Origin: Natronococcus sp. AD-5
GTDB lineage: Archaea; Halobacteriota; Halobacteria; Halobacteriales; Natrialbaceae
Assembly: GCF_030734285.1 (NCBI RefSeq)
Contig: NZ_CP132295.1
Location: forward strand, 186,001-250,000
Reading direction: 5' to 3'
DNA length: 64,000 nucleotides
Below the pieces are notes generated by a model that was not told the origin of the DNA, ran no database searches, and saw nothing but the letters and a program-made list of their open reading frames with translations. Shown here piece by piece: positions 35,816-44,849 of the stretch. Numbering within the stretch: position 1 is the stretch's first letter; every line of letters starts with the position of its first letter. The position numbers were made by a program, and so were the translations under genes.

Positions 35816-36831
35816 TCGCCGTGGGTACTATTGAAACTGTCAACATCGAGAGCCAGCAAGCCGAGTTGGATGCGCACCACGAAGAGCCGGGAGATCGACC
35901 AGTACTGCGGGCTCGATTCGAACACAATGGGAGCCCGCGGTACATGCTATACACAATCAAGCGATTGGGTCTCGACCACGAACATGGCTTTCACCTCGAC
36001 GTACGGCTCGTATCCGATGAACTCGAGGGTGGCGTCGAGACAGTCGAGGCGAAGCTGCAGGACGGCGACGCCGACCTCATCGACATCGACTACATCTCGA
36101 CGGCGCGCGAGCGAACGGATGGTGCGCCTATCGTAGCTATTCATCCCTACGGACGGACGGTCGGCGGCCTCGTCACACCGACAGACTCAATGATCTCTGA
36201 CCTGTCGGACCTACCGGACCGCCGCATCGGCGTCGTTCGCCGACTCGACAAGAATTGGATCCTGGTTCGGGCTGCATGTCGAGAGCACTACGGGTTCGAC
36301 CCCGACGAGGTAGCGATGCCCGTCGAGGCCGGTTCGAAAGTAGAACTCACTCGACTGCTCCGTGACAGCGAGGTCGATGCGATCCTCCAATTCTGGCCGA
36401 TTGTACCTGAGATTACTGAGACGGGTGATTACCACGAGGTGTTACCGATGTCACGACTCGTCCAGGACCTCTCGGAGACTAACCGAAAGCTCCCGATCTC
36501 GACGTTTCTCACGAGCGAGACGTGCCTCGAGGAGAACCCCGACGCCGTCCGCGGGTTCAAGGGCGCTTATCGAGACGCTGTCGAGCGTCTCACGACCGAC
36601 GACGAGCTCTGGGTCGACATCGGCGATCGGCTAATGTACGAGGACGATCCCGCGGTCGTGCGAGCGGTGCGAGACGGGTGGCGGGATATGGTCGTCGCCG
36701 ACTGGGACGAGGAGACGATCGTCGGCATGAACCGTCTATTTGACCACCTGCTCGACGTTGCGGGGGCCGAAGCCCTCGGCGTCGATCGAATTCCCAACGG
36801 AATGTTTCGACAGGAGGTGCGACCTTCGTGA
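35812..36831 (+). CDS. SsuA/THI5-type ligand-binding protein without signal peptide, member 2
   Basis: The GTG at 35812 overlaps the stop of member 1. The product has the two-lobe binding fold with LRARFEHNGSPRYMLYTIKR, LQDGDADLIDIDYISTARER, PDRRIGVVRRLDKNWILVRA, LLRDSEVDAILQFWPIVPEI and FKGAYRDAVERLTTDDELWV. It lacks an export signal and lies inside a tightly overlapping operon. The ligand is unknown. Its N-terminal lobe differs most from the other members. Confidence 0.65.
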   Translation: MIAVGTIETVNIESQQAELDAHHEEPGDRPVLRARFEHNGSPRYMLYTIKRLGLDHEHGFHLDVRLVSDELEGGVETVEAKLQDGDADLIDIDYISTARERTDGAPIVAIHPYGRTVGGLVTPTDSMISDLSDLPDRRIGVVRRLDKNWILVRAACREHYGFDPDEVAMPVEAGSKVELTRLLRDSEVDAILQFWPIVPEITETGDYHEVLPMSRLVQDLSETNRKLPISTFLTSETCLEENPDAVRGFKGAYRDAVERLTTDDELWVDIGDRLMYEDDPAVVRAVRDGWRDMVVADWDEETIVGMNRLFDHLLDVAGAEALGVDRIPNGMFRQEVRPS

Positions 36832-37793
36832 AGACCGTCACGTTCCAACTCAACTGGGAGCCGAACGGGTTCCAAGCCCCTTACTTCCTCGCCCGCGAGC
36901 AGGGGTTCTACGAGGAGGAAGGACTCGACGTCGCCTTTCTTGAGGGCCATGGCTCGCCCTTCGCCGCGGAACAGGCGGCCCGCGGGGACGCTGCGTTCGC
37001 GCTCGCGGGTGCGAGCGCCGTCCTCACCGTCCAGAGTCAGGGGCTCGAGCCACTGGCCGTCGCGGCGGTGACGGCGAAGACACCGGCGGCGATCTACACC
37101 TTGCGCGACGTTTTCGGTGAGCCCCTCGAGCGGCCTGAGCAACTCGCGGGTCGAACCGTCGCCCCCTCCGCGACCAAGACGCGAATTCTGACCGCCCAAC
37201 TCCTCGAAGACGTCGGGATTCGAGCAGAGGTCGACCTCCACGAGGTCGATCCGCACACCCACCATCGAGTCCAGCACAAGGTGCTCGACGGAACCGTCGA
37301 TGCAGCCGTTGGCGTCGTCACAAACGGGCTCGAACTCGAATACGAACACGAGCGGACCGCCGACGAACTCCCGATCGGGAATCACCTTCCCGTTTACGGC
37401 ATGACCCTGGTCACGAACCCTACGTTCGCAACCGACGAGCCCGAAACCGTACGGTCGTTCCTCCGGGCCACTGCCCGCGGATGGGCCGCAGCGACTCGGG
37501 AGCCCGGGGCGGCCGTCGATGCGTTGCTCTCGCGGAATGCGACGTTGGAACGACGCCGGGAGATCGAACAAGAGAAGTTCGAGACGGCTGCTCGCGACCT
37601 CCAGTTCACGCCCCACGTCAAGGAGGCGGGTTGGGGGAACCACGACGGAGACCGGTGGCGTCGGCTCGGCGAAACGCTCTCGGAGACCAACCTGCTGGAC
37701 GGAGAGATTGATCCGGATGCCGTCTGGACGAACGACTACCTCGACTCCGAGGCCTCGATCGTCCGCGAGTACTCCGAACGGGTGGTCTCGTGA
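36828..37793 (+). CDS. SsuA/THI5-type ligand-binding protein without signal peptide, member 3
   Basis: The start overlaps the stop of member 2. The 321-residue product opens MKTVTFQLNWEPNGFQAPYF with LAREQGFYEEEGLDVAFLEG, the classic NMT1/THI5 pattern. It ends WTNDYLDSEASIVREYSERV, very like the lipoprotein member at 38354 (WTNEYLDTDDEYIAKYAERT). It has no signal peptide. The Cys cluster of fungal THI5 pyrimidine synthase is absent, so it is unlikely to make HMP in that way. Confidence 0.75.
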   Translation: MKTVTFQLNWEPNGFQAPYFLAREQGFYEEEGLDVAFLEGHGSPFAAEQAARGDAAFALAGASAVLTVQSQGLEPLAVAAVTAKTPAAIYTLRDVFGEPLERPEQLAGRTVAPSATKTRILTAQLLEDVGIRAEVDLHEVDPHTHHRVQHKVLDGTVDAAVGVVTNGLELEYEHERTADELPIGNHLPVYGMTLVTNPTFATDEPETVRSFLRATARGWAAATREPGAAVDALLSRNATLERRREIEQEKFETAARDLQFTPHVKEAGWGNHDGDRWRRLGETLSETNLLDGEIDPDAVWTNDYLDSEASIVREYSERVVS

Positions 37794-37795
37794 CC

Positions 37796-38224
37796 ATGCG
37801 GGCTGTCGACCATATCAACGTCGACGTGACAGACCTCGAAGCGACGCACGTGTTCTACCGAGACGTCCTCAAATTACCGGTCCGTCGCCCCCCAGCGGAC
37901 TTCGAGGGCGAGCACGCAATGTTCGAGGTCGGCGACACTGTCGTGACGCTCGCGGAGACGGGTCGTGCCGACGGCTGGGAGAAGTCCGATCTCGAGCATC
38001 CGCTAGACAAGGCCCACCTTGCGTTCGAGACCGATCGGTCGCAATACGACGCATTCGTCGACGAACTCGATGGACAATTTCCGAACCAAGGTCCATACGA
38101 CTGGGGCGAGTTCGAGGGCTTCTACTTCCTGGACCCGGATGGAAACTTGCTCGAGGTGATTACGTACGATCCACCAGAGGGCGACCGGGCCCGACCGCTG
38201 CTTACTCACGATGACGTGACATGA
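37796..38224 (+). CDS. VOC-family (glyoxalase/extradiol-type) protein
   Basis: The ATG at 37796 lies three bases after the stop of member 3; a GTG at 37790 is also possible. The 142-residue product has the paired beta-alpha-beta-beta-beta module of the VOC family: VDHINVDVTDLEATHVFYRD, HAMFEVGDTVVTLAETG, KAHLAFETDRSQYDAFVDEL and GFYFLDPDGNLLEVITYDP with the metal-ligand Glu. VOC enzymes include dioxygenases and lyases. It ends the cytoplasmic operon and may act on the ligand of the binding proteins. Confidence 0.8.
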   Translation: MRAVDHINVDVTDLEATHVFYRDVLKLPVRRPPADFEGEHAMFEVGDTVVTLAETGRADGWEKSDLEHPLDKAHLAFETDRSQYDAFVDELDGQFPNQGPYDWGEFEGFYFLDPDGNLLEVITYDPPEGDRARPLLTHDDVT

Positions 38225-38353
38225 ACGATGTCTCGACTACGTTTCCCGCGAGGATAGGGCGGCGCTGAACCGGATCCCCGTTCCCACCATTATATAAACG
38301 TTAATTCGAATGATTTATGCAGACATTCATAGACAACCGATAACGGTGAGAAT

Positions 38354-39409
38354 GTGAACGATAAGCACACACGACGAGGGGTCCTGGCGATCGGGGGAGG
38401 AATTACCGTTTCAGGATGTCTCGGAACGCTCGAAGGCAACGATTCCGCAGACTCGGAGAAGCCCGAATCAGTTACACTCCTCCTCAATTGGAAGGTAAAC
38501 GGCCTCCATGTCCCCTATATCACTGCTCACGAGAATGGGTTTTACGAGGAGGAAGGGTTCGACGTCGAGTTCGAGAGCGGCGACGGTTCCGACTTCGCGG
38601 CAAATCAGGCTGGCCTCGGGAACGTCGAATTCGCTATCTCGAGCGGCGATCAGATCCTCGCGGTCAACAGTAAGGGACTGTCACCGATCGCTATCGGGAT
38701 CGTCATGCAACGGAACCCGAACGTCATCTTCGCTGACAGGGACCAGTTCGGCGAATTCGCCGATCCGGAGCGACTCGAGGGCGCTACGGTCGGGAGCGGA
38801 CCAGGAATGGTGCAGACGATGACCGAAGCGTACCTCGACCACCACGGCGTGCTCGATAGCGTCGACTACGTCGACACAGGCTTCGATACCGTTCAACGGC
38901 TGCTCGGCGGCGAGATCGACGCCGCCGGCGGGGTATTCGGAGACGTCGTCGACGCGGAACACCAGGGCAGAGAGATCGACGTCCTCGAGATCCAGGACGC
39001 GGTCCCCTCCTATGGCCACCTTATCGCGACCGATCAGTCATTCGCCGAGGAGAATCCGGATACGGTAAGCGCCTTCCTTCGAGCGACCGCCAAGGGTGCC
39101 GTCTGGGCAATCGAAAACTCTGACGAAGCGATGGATGCCCTCGTGGACGTCCAACCGGAACTCGACGAAGCGCGAGAGAACCAGGCCGACAAGTGGGAGC
39201 GGCTGTACGAGCGCTATATGCACTCCGAAACTGTGGAGGCGGAGGGTTGGGGTGCGAGCGCTCCAGAGCCGTGGAAGGAAACGTACGAGACACTCGTCGA
39301 CGCCGACGCCCTCAATGGCGACGTCGACCCGGACGAGGTATGGACGAACGAGTACCTGGACACCGACGACGAGTACATCGCGAAGTACGCGGAGCGGACC
39401 GGGACGTGA
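38354..39409 (+). CDS. Lipoprotein ABC substrate-binding protein, SsuA/THI5 type
   Basis: The start is a GTG at 38354. The signal reads TRRGVLAIGGGITVSGCLGT: Tat-like RR and a lipobox with Cys, so the protein is exported and anchored. The mature part has LLLNWKVNGLHVPYITAHEN, FYEEEGFDVEFESGDG, ANQAGLGNVEFAISSGDQIL and a C-terminal VDPDEVWTNEYLD. It is the external partner of the permease at 39468 and the ATPase at 41160. The substrate is likely the same as that of the internal relatives but cannot be named. Confidence 0.85.
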   Translation: MNDKHTRRGVLAIGGGITVSGCLGTLEGNDSADSEKPESVTLLLNWKVNGLHVPYITAHENGFYEEEGFDVEFESGDGSDFAANQAGLGNVEFAISSGDQILAVNSKGLSPIAIGIVMQRNPNVIFADRDQFGEFADPERLEGATVGSGPGMVQTMTEAYLDHHGVLDSVDYVDTGFDTVQRLLGGEIDAAGGVFGDVVDAEHQGREIDVLEIQDAVPSYGHLIATDQSFAEENPDTVSAFLRATAKGAVWAIENSDEAMDALVDVQPELDEARENQADKWERLYERYMHSETVEAEGWGASAPEPWKETYETLVDADALNGDVDPDEVWTNEYLDTDDEYIAKYAERTGT

Positions 39410-39467
39410 TTGATGAGTAAGTAGACCGCGAGTCTTCCGACGCGATCGAATTCGGAACCGAAACCAG

Positions 39468-40343
39468 ATGTCTCAACCTGAACGACGGATGTCCGACAGG
39501 GGCAGCGACCGACATGAGGGTCATGAGAGTTACGACTGCAGTCGACGACTTGATGAACCATCCATCAGCCGCAACGCCGTCGACGGTCCCACAGACATCG
39601 CCCGATGGCTTGCCGAGGCGGTGCTTCCGCCGGCGGTGGTACTCGCGGCATTGCTTGTTGCTTGGCATGCTGCCGTCGTCCGCTACAGACTCCCGTCGAT
39701 CATCCTCCCGTCACCGAGGGAAGTCGGCGGGGCGCTCGTCGAGACATATCCGACGCTTCTCGGTGATGCTGCCGTCACGGGCGCGACCGCTGGCATCGGA
39801 CTCGTCGTCGGCAGTGCCGTCGGTGCAGTCCTTGCCTTCGCGATGGTACACTCACGAACGGTGACGAGCACGGTGTTGCCCTATATCATCGCGCTTCGAA
39901 TTGCGCCACTGATCGCCATTGCGCCGCTGCTGTTCCTATGGTTCGGCCGCGGCGTTCCCGGTCGCGCGCTCGTAGTCGTTACGCTGACCGTCTTCCCGAT
40001 CACGATCTCGACCATCGGTGGCCTCCGACAGACGCCCGAGGAGTATCTCGAGCTGATGGAGACGGTCAACGCCTCGAGAACCACGGTCTTTCTAAATGTA
40101 CGCATCCCCGCGGCCGCGCCGAGCGTCTTCGCCGGACTGAAAATCGCTGCGACGGTGAGCGTCATCGGCGCAATCGTCACCGAGTTCGTCACACTTAACG
40201 CCGGTCTCGGATACCGAGTGTTCGAAACGGCGGCGTACCTCCGGACGGCGGAGACGTATGCTGCCCTCGTCGTCCTCTCGTTGCTCGGGATCGCGTTCTA
40301 CCTCGTCCCAGTTGCGATCGAACGCGCGATCCGGCGCTCGTGA
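39468..40343 (+). CDS. ABC transporter permease, SsuC/TauC type, first of two
   Basis: After a hydrophilic N-terminus of about 60 residues the 291-residue protein has six membrane helices: AVLPPAVVLAALLVAWHAAV, TAGIGLVVGSAVGAVLAFAM, APLIAIAPLLFLWFGRGVPG, the EAA-like loop LELMETVNASRTTVFLNVRI with PAAAPSVFAGLK, and ALVVLSLLGIAFYLVPVAIE. It probably pairs with the permease at 40381, with which it is convergent. Confidence 0.85.
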   Translation: MSQPERRMSDRGSDRHEGHESYDCSRRLDEPSISRNAVDGPTDIARWLAEAVLPPAVVLAALLVAWHAAVVRYRLPSIILPSPREVGGALVETYPTLLGDAAVTGATAGIGLVVGSAVGAVLAFAMVHSRTVTSTVLPYIIALRIAPLIAIAPLLFLWFGRGVPGRALVVVTLTVFPITISTIGGLRQTPEEYLELMETVNASRTTVFLNVRIPAAAPSVFAGLKIAATVSVIGAIVTEFVTLNAGLGYRVFETAAYLRTAETYAALVVLSLLGIAFYLVPVAIERAIRRS

Positions 40344-40380
40344 AAGCGGACCGCTCCGAGCCGGGGTGTCGGGAGGCGGC

Positions 40381-41163
40381 TCAATTGTGATCGACGCTCC
40401 CGAGGTCGAGCCGATCGTCGACGCCGCGTTGTGCAAGGGCGACCGCGCCGTACACCAACAACCCTTCGATCGATAGGACGAACAGGGCAGCGAGCATAAT
40501 GTCTGTTCGGACGTTCTCCGATCCCATCAGGATGAGAAAGCCCAGGCCATTATCTGCGACGACCCACTCCGCGACGACCGCGCCGACGACGGCGAGCGTC
40601 ACCGACTGCTTGAGTCCCGCGAAGACGTCGGGAATCGCGTAAGGAACGTCAACATATAAAATCCGCTCAAGCGGGCTGGCGTCGACTGATCGCAACAGTT
40701 CGTGATATTCCGCCGACGCCCGATCGAGGCCGGCCGCTGTGTTCAACACAAGTGGAAAGAAAGTGATGAGCGCGATGAAAACGATTGCCGTCGTCATCCC
40801 TGTCCCAAGGTAGATGAGCAACAGCGGCGCGATCGCAAGTTTCGGGAGCACCCGCACCGTGACGAGATACGGGTAGATGGCACGTCGGAACCACGGAACA
40901 TAGGCGACGAACACTGCCAGGGCAATCCCGGCCGTGATTCCGATCGTTCCGCCGTAAACGACCTTCCAGAGCGTATACCAGGCGTTGGTAAGGTACAGCA
41001 GGGGGTTGCCGGCCAGCCGCACGACGATGGCATTGGGTGGTGGTAACACGAACGGCGGTACCTCAGTCGCGAGCGTGATCGCCCACCAGCAAGTAACGCC
41101 GACGAAGAGCGCGGTCACCGGATAGATCGCGTCTGTCGCAGCGATGTGCATTCGCCGGTTCAT
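40381..41163 (-). CDS. ABC transporter permease, SsuC/TauC type, second of two
   Basis: This 260-residue protein has the same six-helix layout: VTALFVGVTCWWAITLATEV, VYGGTIGITAGIALAVFVAY, VLPKLAIAPLLLIYLGTGMT, the EAA-like loop HELLRSVDASPLERILYVDV with PYAIPDVFAGLK, and LVYGAVALAQRG. Its start overlaps the stop of the ATPase gene. Two permeases with one ATPase suggest a heterodimeric channel, or two systems that share an ATPase. Confidence 0.85.
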   Translation of the reverse strand: MNRRMHIAATDAIYPVTALFVGVTCWWAITLATEVPPFVLPPPNAIVVRLAGNPLLYLTNAWYTLWKVVYGGTIGITAGIALAVFVAYVPWFRRAIYPYLVTVRVLPKLAIAPLLLIYLGTGMTTAIVFIALITFFPLVLNTAAGLDRASAEYHELLRSVDASPLERILYVDVPYAIPDVFAGLKQSVTLAVVGAVVAEWVVADNGLGFLILMGSENVRTDIMLAALFVLSIEGLLVYGAVALAQRGVDDRLDLGSVDHN

Positions 41164-41906
41164 CGATGGCAGCTCTCGTGCAGCGTTCGGCGAACCGCCG
41201 CGACCTGTTCCTGAAACACTTGAGTGCTGAATACCTCGGCGTCACGCGGTTCAGGCAGGTCGATGTCGAACGTCGCTTCGATCCGCCCGGGTTGGTCGCG
41301 CATCACCACGCACTGGTCTCCGAGAAAGACCGCCTCTGGAACACTGTGAGTGACGAAGACGATCGTCTTCCGCTCGCGCCGCCAGAGCGACCGGATCTCG
41401 ACGCCGAGTTCGTCGCGGGTGATCTCGTCGAGTTCCCCGAACGGTTCGTCCATCAGCAGGACGTCCGCGTTTAGGTGGATCGCGCGGGCGATCGCGACTC
41501 GCTGTTTCATTCCGCCAGAAAGCGCGTTTGGCCGGGCGTCCTCGAACCCCTCAAGTCCCATCGAGCGGAGCAACCCACGCGCCTCCTCGCGGTTCGGTGA
41601 TTTATTCGCTACCGTCCGGAGGAAGACGACGTTCTCGAGCGCACTCTTCCACGGAAACAGCGTGTGCTGTTGAAAAACGAATCCGATGTCTCCCGCGCCC
41701 TGTGCGGTTGACGGCGGTCGTTCGCCGATTCGAACGTGACCAGCCGTCGGCTCCTGGAGACCGCCGACCGCGCGAAGGAGAGTCGTCTTCCCGCAGCCCG
41801 ATGGCCCTACGACGGTGACGAACGTGCCGCGTTCGATTCGCAAGTCGATATCAGCGATCGCAGTAAAGTCGTCGAACACGACCGACAGCTCCTCGATTTC
41901 AATCAT
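41160..41906 (-). CDS. ABC transporter ATPase, SsuB/TauB type
   Basis: The ATG at 41906, overlapping the TGA of the regulator, starts MIEIEELSVVFDDFTAIADI. Walker A is VVGPSGCGKTTLLRAVGGL, the signature is ALSGGMKQRVAIARAI, Walker B is VLLMDEPFGELDE, and the H-loop is VFVTHSVPEAV. It energises nutrient uptake with the two permeases and the lipoprotein. It is the only ATPase of this locus. Confidence 0.9.
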   Translation of the reverse strand: MIEIEELSVVFDDFTAIADIDLRIERGTFVTVVGPSGCGKTTLLRAVGGLQEPTAGHVRIGERPPSTAQGAGDIGFVFQQHTLFPWKSALENVVFLRTVANKSPNREEARGLLRSMGLEGFEDARPNALSGGMKQRVAIARAIHLNADVLLMDEPFGELDEITRDELGVEIRSLWRRERKTIVFVTHSVPEAVFLGDQCVVMRDQPGRIEATFDIDLPEPRDAEVFSTQVFQEQVAAVRRTLHESCHR

Positions 41907-43180
41907 GGGTCCTCTGCGAGCAACCGTCCCTGTTCGAGCGCCGTACGGAGTCTGGTCCACCTCTGCTCGCGCTGCCAGCCCCAGCCGCGTTCACGAGTGT
42001 CATCGCTATCGCCGAATTCGGCTATCGCCTGTTCGAACGTCTCCCGAACACGTTCCGGATCGTCGCGTCCCCGTTCGGCGATCTGGGCCGCTGCCGGTTG
42101 CGGGTCGCGACTCGCGTCTGCCCACCCACCGGCGGTTCCGGCGAGGAATGCTTCGAGGGCCGGCCGCTCCCCGTGGAGGTCCTCCTCGCGAACGACGATC
42201 GCCGGCCCGTAGACAGGGAAGTGATCGGAGATCAGCAACGTGTCGACTGTCCGTCCCTGCCGCTCCAAGTAACGCGGATCGGTGACCGAACCGGTTACGA
42301 CGTCGGCGCTCCCCGTCAGGAGCGCGTCCCGTTCCTCGCCGGTCGTCTCGATGATCTCGATATCGTCCTCGATCGCCGTCTGCGAGATGAACAGGCGGCC
42401 GAGCACGCCGGTCTCGGAGTCGGGCAGCATCCCGATCCGTCGACCCTGGAGTTGGTCGACGCTCCGAAGTTCATCGTCGAACATGTCGCGGACGGAATAC
42501 AGTACCGTCATCGCGCGCTGATAGAGAACCGCGATCGGAACGATCGGCGCGCCCGATCCCCTGGCTCGGAGGACTGTCGCGGCACCGGCGATCGCGACAT
42601 CTGCCTCGCCAGATCGGACTCGATCAAGTGCGCGCAGGGAGCCCCCGTAGTGTTCGAGTTCGACGTCGACGCCGTACTCGTTGTACCACGCCGACTCCCT
42701 CGCCGCGTAGAGCGGCGTGTGGAGCCCGTTCGGATGCCAATTCAGAGCGACCGTCAGCCCGCTGACCTCCTCGGAGCCCGAGTTCGAACTCGCTGTCGGC
42801 GAGCCGTCGGTGAAGATCGCTTCCGCTTGCTCGAGGAGTGTCACCGCGTGCGCATCGTAGACCCGGCGGCGAATCGAGTCTACGTCGCCGGTTGGGTGCC
42901 ACGCCAATGGCGGTCGACCCTGGGCATCGGTTCTGACAGTCGTTCGCCTGATCAGTCCGTCGTCCTCGAGTCGCGTGACCGCGTCGCTGATCGGCGACCG
43001 ACTCAGTTTCGTCCCGACCTGCAACTGGACCATCGTCGCAGGATTGCTCTCGTCCTCGCTCTCAGCTCGCAAGAGGAGGTACGTGAGAACTCGCGCGGAT
43101 GTGCGTCCCAGTCCGACGGCGAGATCATCGATGACTGGCCGGTCGTCATCGTCAAGCACCCAGAACGTGCGTGGTTCCAT
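41903..43180 (-). CDS. Winged-helix regulator fused to an SsuA/THI5 ligand-binding domain
   Basis: Residues 1-110 form a winged helix (GRTSARVLTYLLLRAESE, LSRSPISDAVTRLEDDGLIR, wing GRPPLAWHPTGD). Residues from about 138 form a full THI5-type domain: LTVALNWHPNGLHTPLYAAR, ESAWYNEYGVDVELEHYGG, ALDRVRSGEADVAIAGAATV and RRIGMLPDSETGVLGRLF. This is a one-component sensor: the same fold that captures the nutrient outside the cell should sense it inside. It is a strong candidate to bind the palindrome at 34876-34904 and to control its own operon. Confidence 0.85.
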   Translation of the reverse strand: MEPRTFWVLDDDDRPVIDDLAVGLGRTSARVLTYLLLRAESEDESNPATMVQLQVGTKLSRSPISDAVTRLEDDGLIRRTTVRTDAQGRPPLAWHPTGDVDSIRRRVYDAHAVTLLEQAEAIFTDGSPTASSNSGSEEVSGLTVALNWHPNGLHTPLYAARESAWYNEYGVDVELEHYGGSLRALDRVRSGEADVAIAGAATVLRARGSGAPIVPIAVLYQRAMTVLYSVRDMFDDELRSVDQLQGRRIGMLPDSETGVLGRLFISQTAIEDDIEIIETTGEERDALLTGSADVVTGSVTDPRYLERQGRTVDTLLISDHFPVYGPAIVVREEDLHGERPALEAFLAGTAGGWADASRDPQPAAAQIAERGRDDPERVRETFEQAIAEFGDSDDTRERGWGWQREQRWTRLRTALEQGRLLAEDP

Positions 43181-43297
43181 TCACGCTAACACATATCGTG
43201 ATTCCGTATAAGAATATCCCCGGTTCGAGGCCGACGGAGCGTCGCGGAACCGTCCTCTGCAGTGCGGTCGGTCGCCGTCGAAACGACGTCCGCTTCG

Positions 43298-43462
43298 CTA
43301 CTGGTAATCGGTCGCGCCGTGATCGGCTCGTGACGGACGCACCTTGCCGTGCTGTTCGAGTTCGTGGGCATTAAGCCGTCGCTGCAGATCGGCGCTCGAA
43401 CCGACGGCGAAGTACGTTTCGCAAATTGAACACTTATCGACGAGGAGTCCGGTGGATTCCAT
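43298..43462 (-). CDS. Small C2H2-like zinc protein of 54 residues
   Basis: The ATG at 43462 starts MESTGLLVDKCSICETYFAV, and the sequence continues with two His in LNAHELEQHG. The C-x2-C then H-x4-H spacing is that of a single small zinc finger, common among short haloarchaeal proteins. It is below 60 codons, so coding cannot be proved, but the motif is clear. Confidence 0.5.
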   Translation of the reverse strand: MESTGLLVDKCSICETYFAVGSSADLQRRLNAHELEQHGKVRPSRADHGATDYQ

Positions 43463-43470
43463 GGTAACGT

Positions 43471-43862
43471 GTATCAGGTGGGAGATCGGTGGTTGGTTGT
43501 CGAACGAACGGGACCGGTTGCGGGGTGAATCGGTTTCCTAGCATTTTGCACTTACCGCTTTCGAGTGATGACGAGCATCGTTGCGTTCGCCGGCGTCTTT
43601 TACGGGGATCGTATTCCGGAAGAGAACCGATTATAAATGACTCAACATTACTTCGAGTTCTTCGTCAGTGCCGTCAACCACCCCGATACGCGTGGCGTTC
43701 GGCCCGGTTCCAAGCGCTTGCGGTTCGACCTTGCCCACGCCCCGACTGCACGTCGCATTCTTCTCAAGGGAGGATTTCGGGCCGCGCGTCATCGCGGTGA
43801 CGCGATAGGCGTTATGACAAAAGCTTTTCCCCAACTGCGTGGTACCGTGTCCCACTACAACC
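43471..43862. other. Gap with an ambiguous open frame
   Basis: Open frames on both strands (43637-43924 plus, 43631-43912 minus) overlap each other and the next gene. The minus one has a coding-like end (GPNATRIGVVDGTDEELEVM) but no recognised family. I do not call either. Confidence 0.3.
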
Positions 43863-44708
43863 ATGAGTCCCCTCCGCACGGGAATACCGGCCATTCGGCA
43901 GCCGAAGTACACGGGAGAGAATAGGTGTCTGCCATGTACGGTCGTGAACGTGGGTATTGCGATCGGTCTGACGATCGGAATTGCCCTCGTTACAATGCGG
44001 TGGCTTGCGGCGGTCGCACTCCTGGTGTTTCTCGCGGCGATATACCTCCGCGGTTACCTCGTTCCCGGGACGCCGGAACTCACCGAGCGGTACGTCCCGC
44101 CGTCGGTGCTTCGACTGTTCGGCAAAGACTTGGTCTCGAATCAGCCGCTCGGGGAGCTGACGACCGACGATCCGTGGCACTCGCTGTCGGTCGCCGGCAT
44201 CGTCGATCGGTCGGGAGACGTCCCCGTTCTCTCCGCCGAGTTTCAGGAGGCGTTTCGCCGAGAGATCGATCGGCGCTCGGAGACGCCTACGGCCGACGAC
44301 GTCGCAGATCTCGTCGACGCGACGACGATTGATATGCAGGGATCGCAGGCGTTTTCGATCGACGGAAATCGGCTTCTCCGTTGGGACTCCAACACTGCAC
44401 TGCTGGCCGATGTTGCGGCCGCGTCAGTACTTCGAACGCGGATTGACTGGTCCGCCCTCGAGCGCGACGAACGCTTGGAGGCCCTTCGACGGATTCGGCT
44501 GCTCCTCGACCGGTGTCCGTCTTGCAATGGGGTTGTTGATCGAAACAGCGATTGCATCGACCCTTGTTGTCAACCCCCTCATATTTCGATTTGGGCGACC
44601 TGTCAAGCGTGCGGGGATCACATCGGAGACGTGACGATCCCCGAACGCAAGGCGGATTCATGGACTAACTTGCTTCTAGGGGACGACATGTCGACCGTCG
44701 CCGAGTGA
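43863..44708 (+). CDS. Conserved haloarchaeal membrane protein with C-terminal zinc ribbon
   Basis: The ATG at 43863 gives MSPLRTGIPAIRQPKYTGEN with RCLPCTVVNVG, a start seen in a conserved haloarchaeal membrane family. Two membrane helices follow (VGIAIGLTIGIALVTMRWLA, VALLVFLAAIYLRGYLVPG). The cytoplasmic part ends with Cys pairs CPSCNGVVDRNSDC and TCQACGDHIGDV that probably bind zinc. The function is unknown. Confidence 0.7.
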   Translation: MSPLRTGIPAIRQPKYTGENRCLPCTVVNVGIAIGLTIGIALVTMRWLAAVALLVFLAAIYLRGYLVPGTPELTERYVPPSVLRLFGKDLVSNQPLGELTTDDPWHSLSVAGIVDRSGDVPVLSAEFQEAFRREIDRRSETPTADDVADLVDATTIDMQGSQAFSIDGNRLLRWDSNTALLADVAAASVLRTRIDWSALERDERLEALRRIRLLLDRCPSCNGVVDRNSDCIDPCCQPPHISIWATCQACGDHIGDVTIPERKADSWTNLLLGDDMSTVAE

Positions 44709-44849
44709 ACCAACCGCATTCATGGAGGCCTGTTAGCAGCGAGTTGAGTCGATTGCGGTGTGTCGGCGTGTGAGAGACCGCTGATCAGTCGGCGAAGACG
44801 TTACCACCGATTCAATCGGTTGGATAGCGGAAACGATATCGACATTGAC

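Noticed and set aside
36567-37643. 358-codon minus-strand frame over THI5-like members 2 and 3
   Set aside because: Antisense shadow of two well-matched genes; composition is unlike a halophilic protein.
36828-37793. Fungal-type THI5 pyrimidine (HMP) synthase activity
   Set aside because: The Cys cluster of THI5 synthase is absent, so only the binding fold can be claimed.
42098-43189. 363-codon plus-strand frame over the winged-helix/THI5 fusion
   Set aside because: Antisense shadow. The minus strand encodes a coherent two-domain protein with overlapping operon joins.
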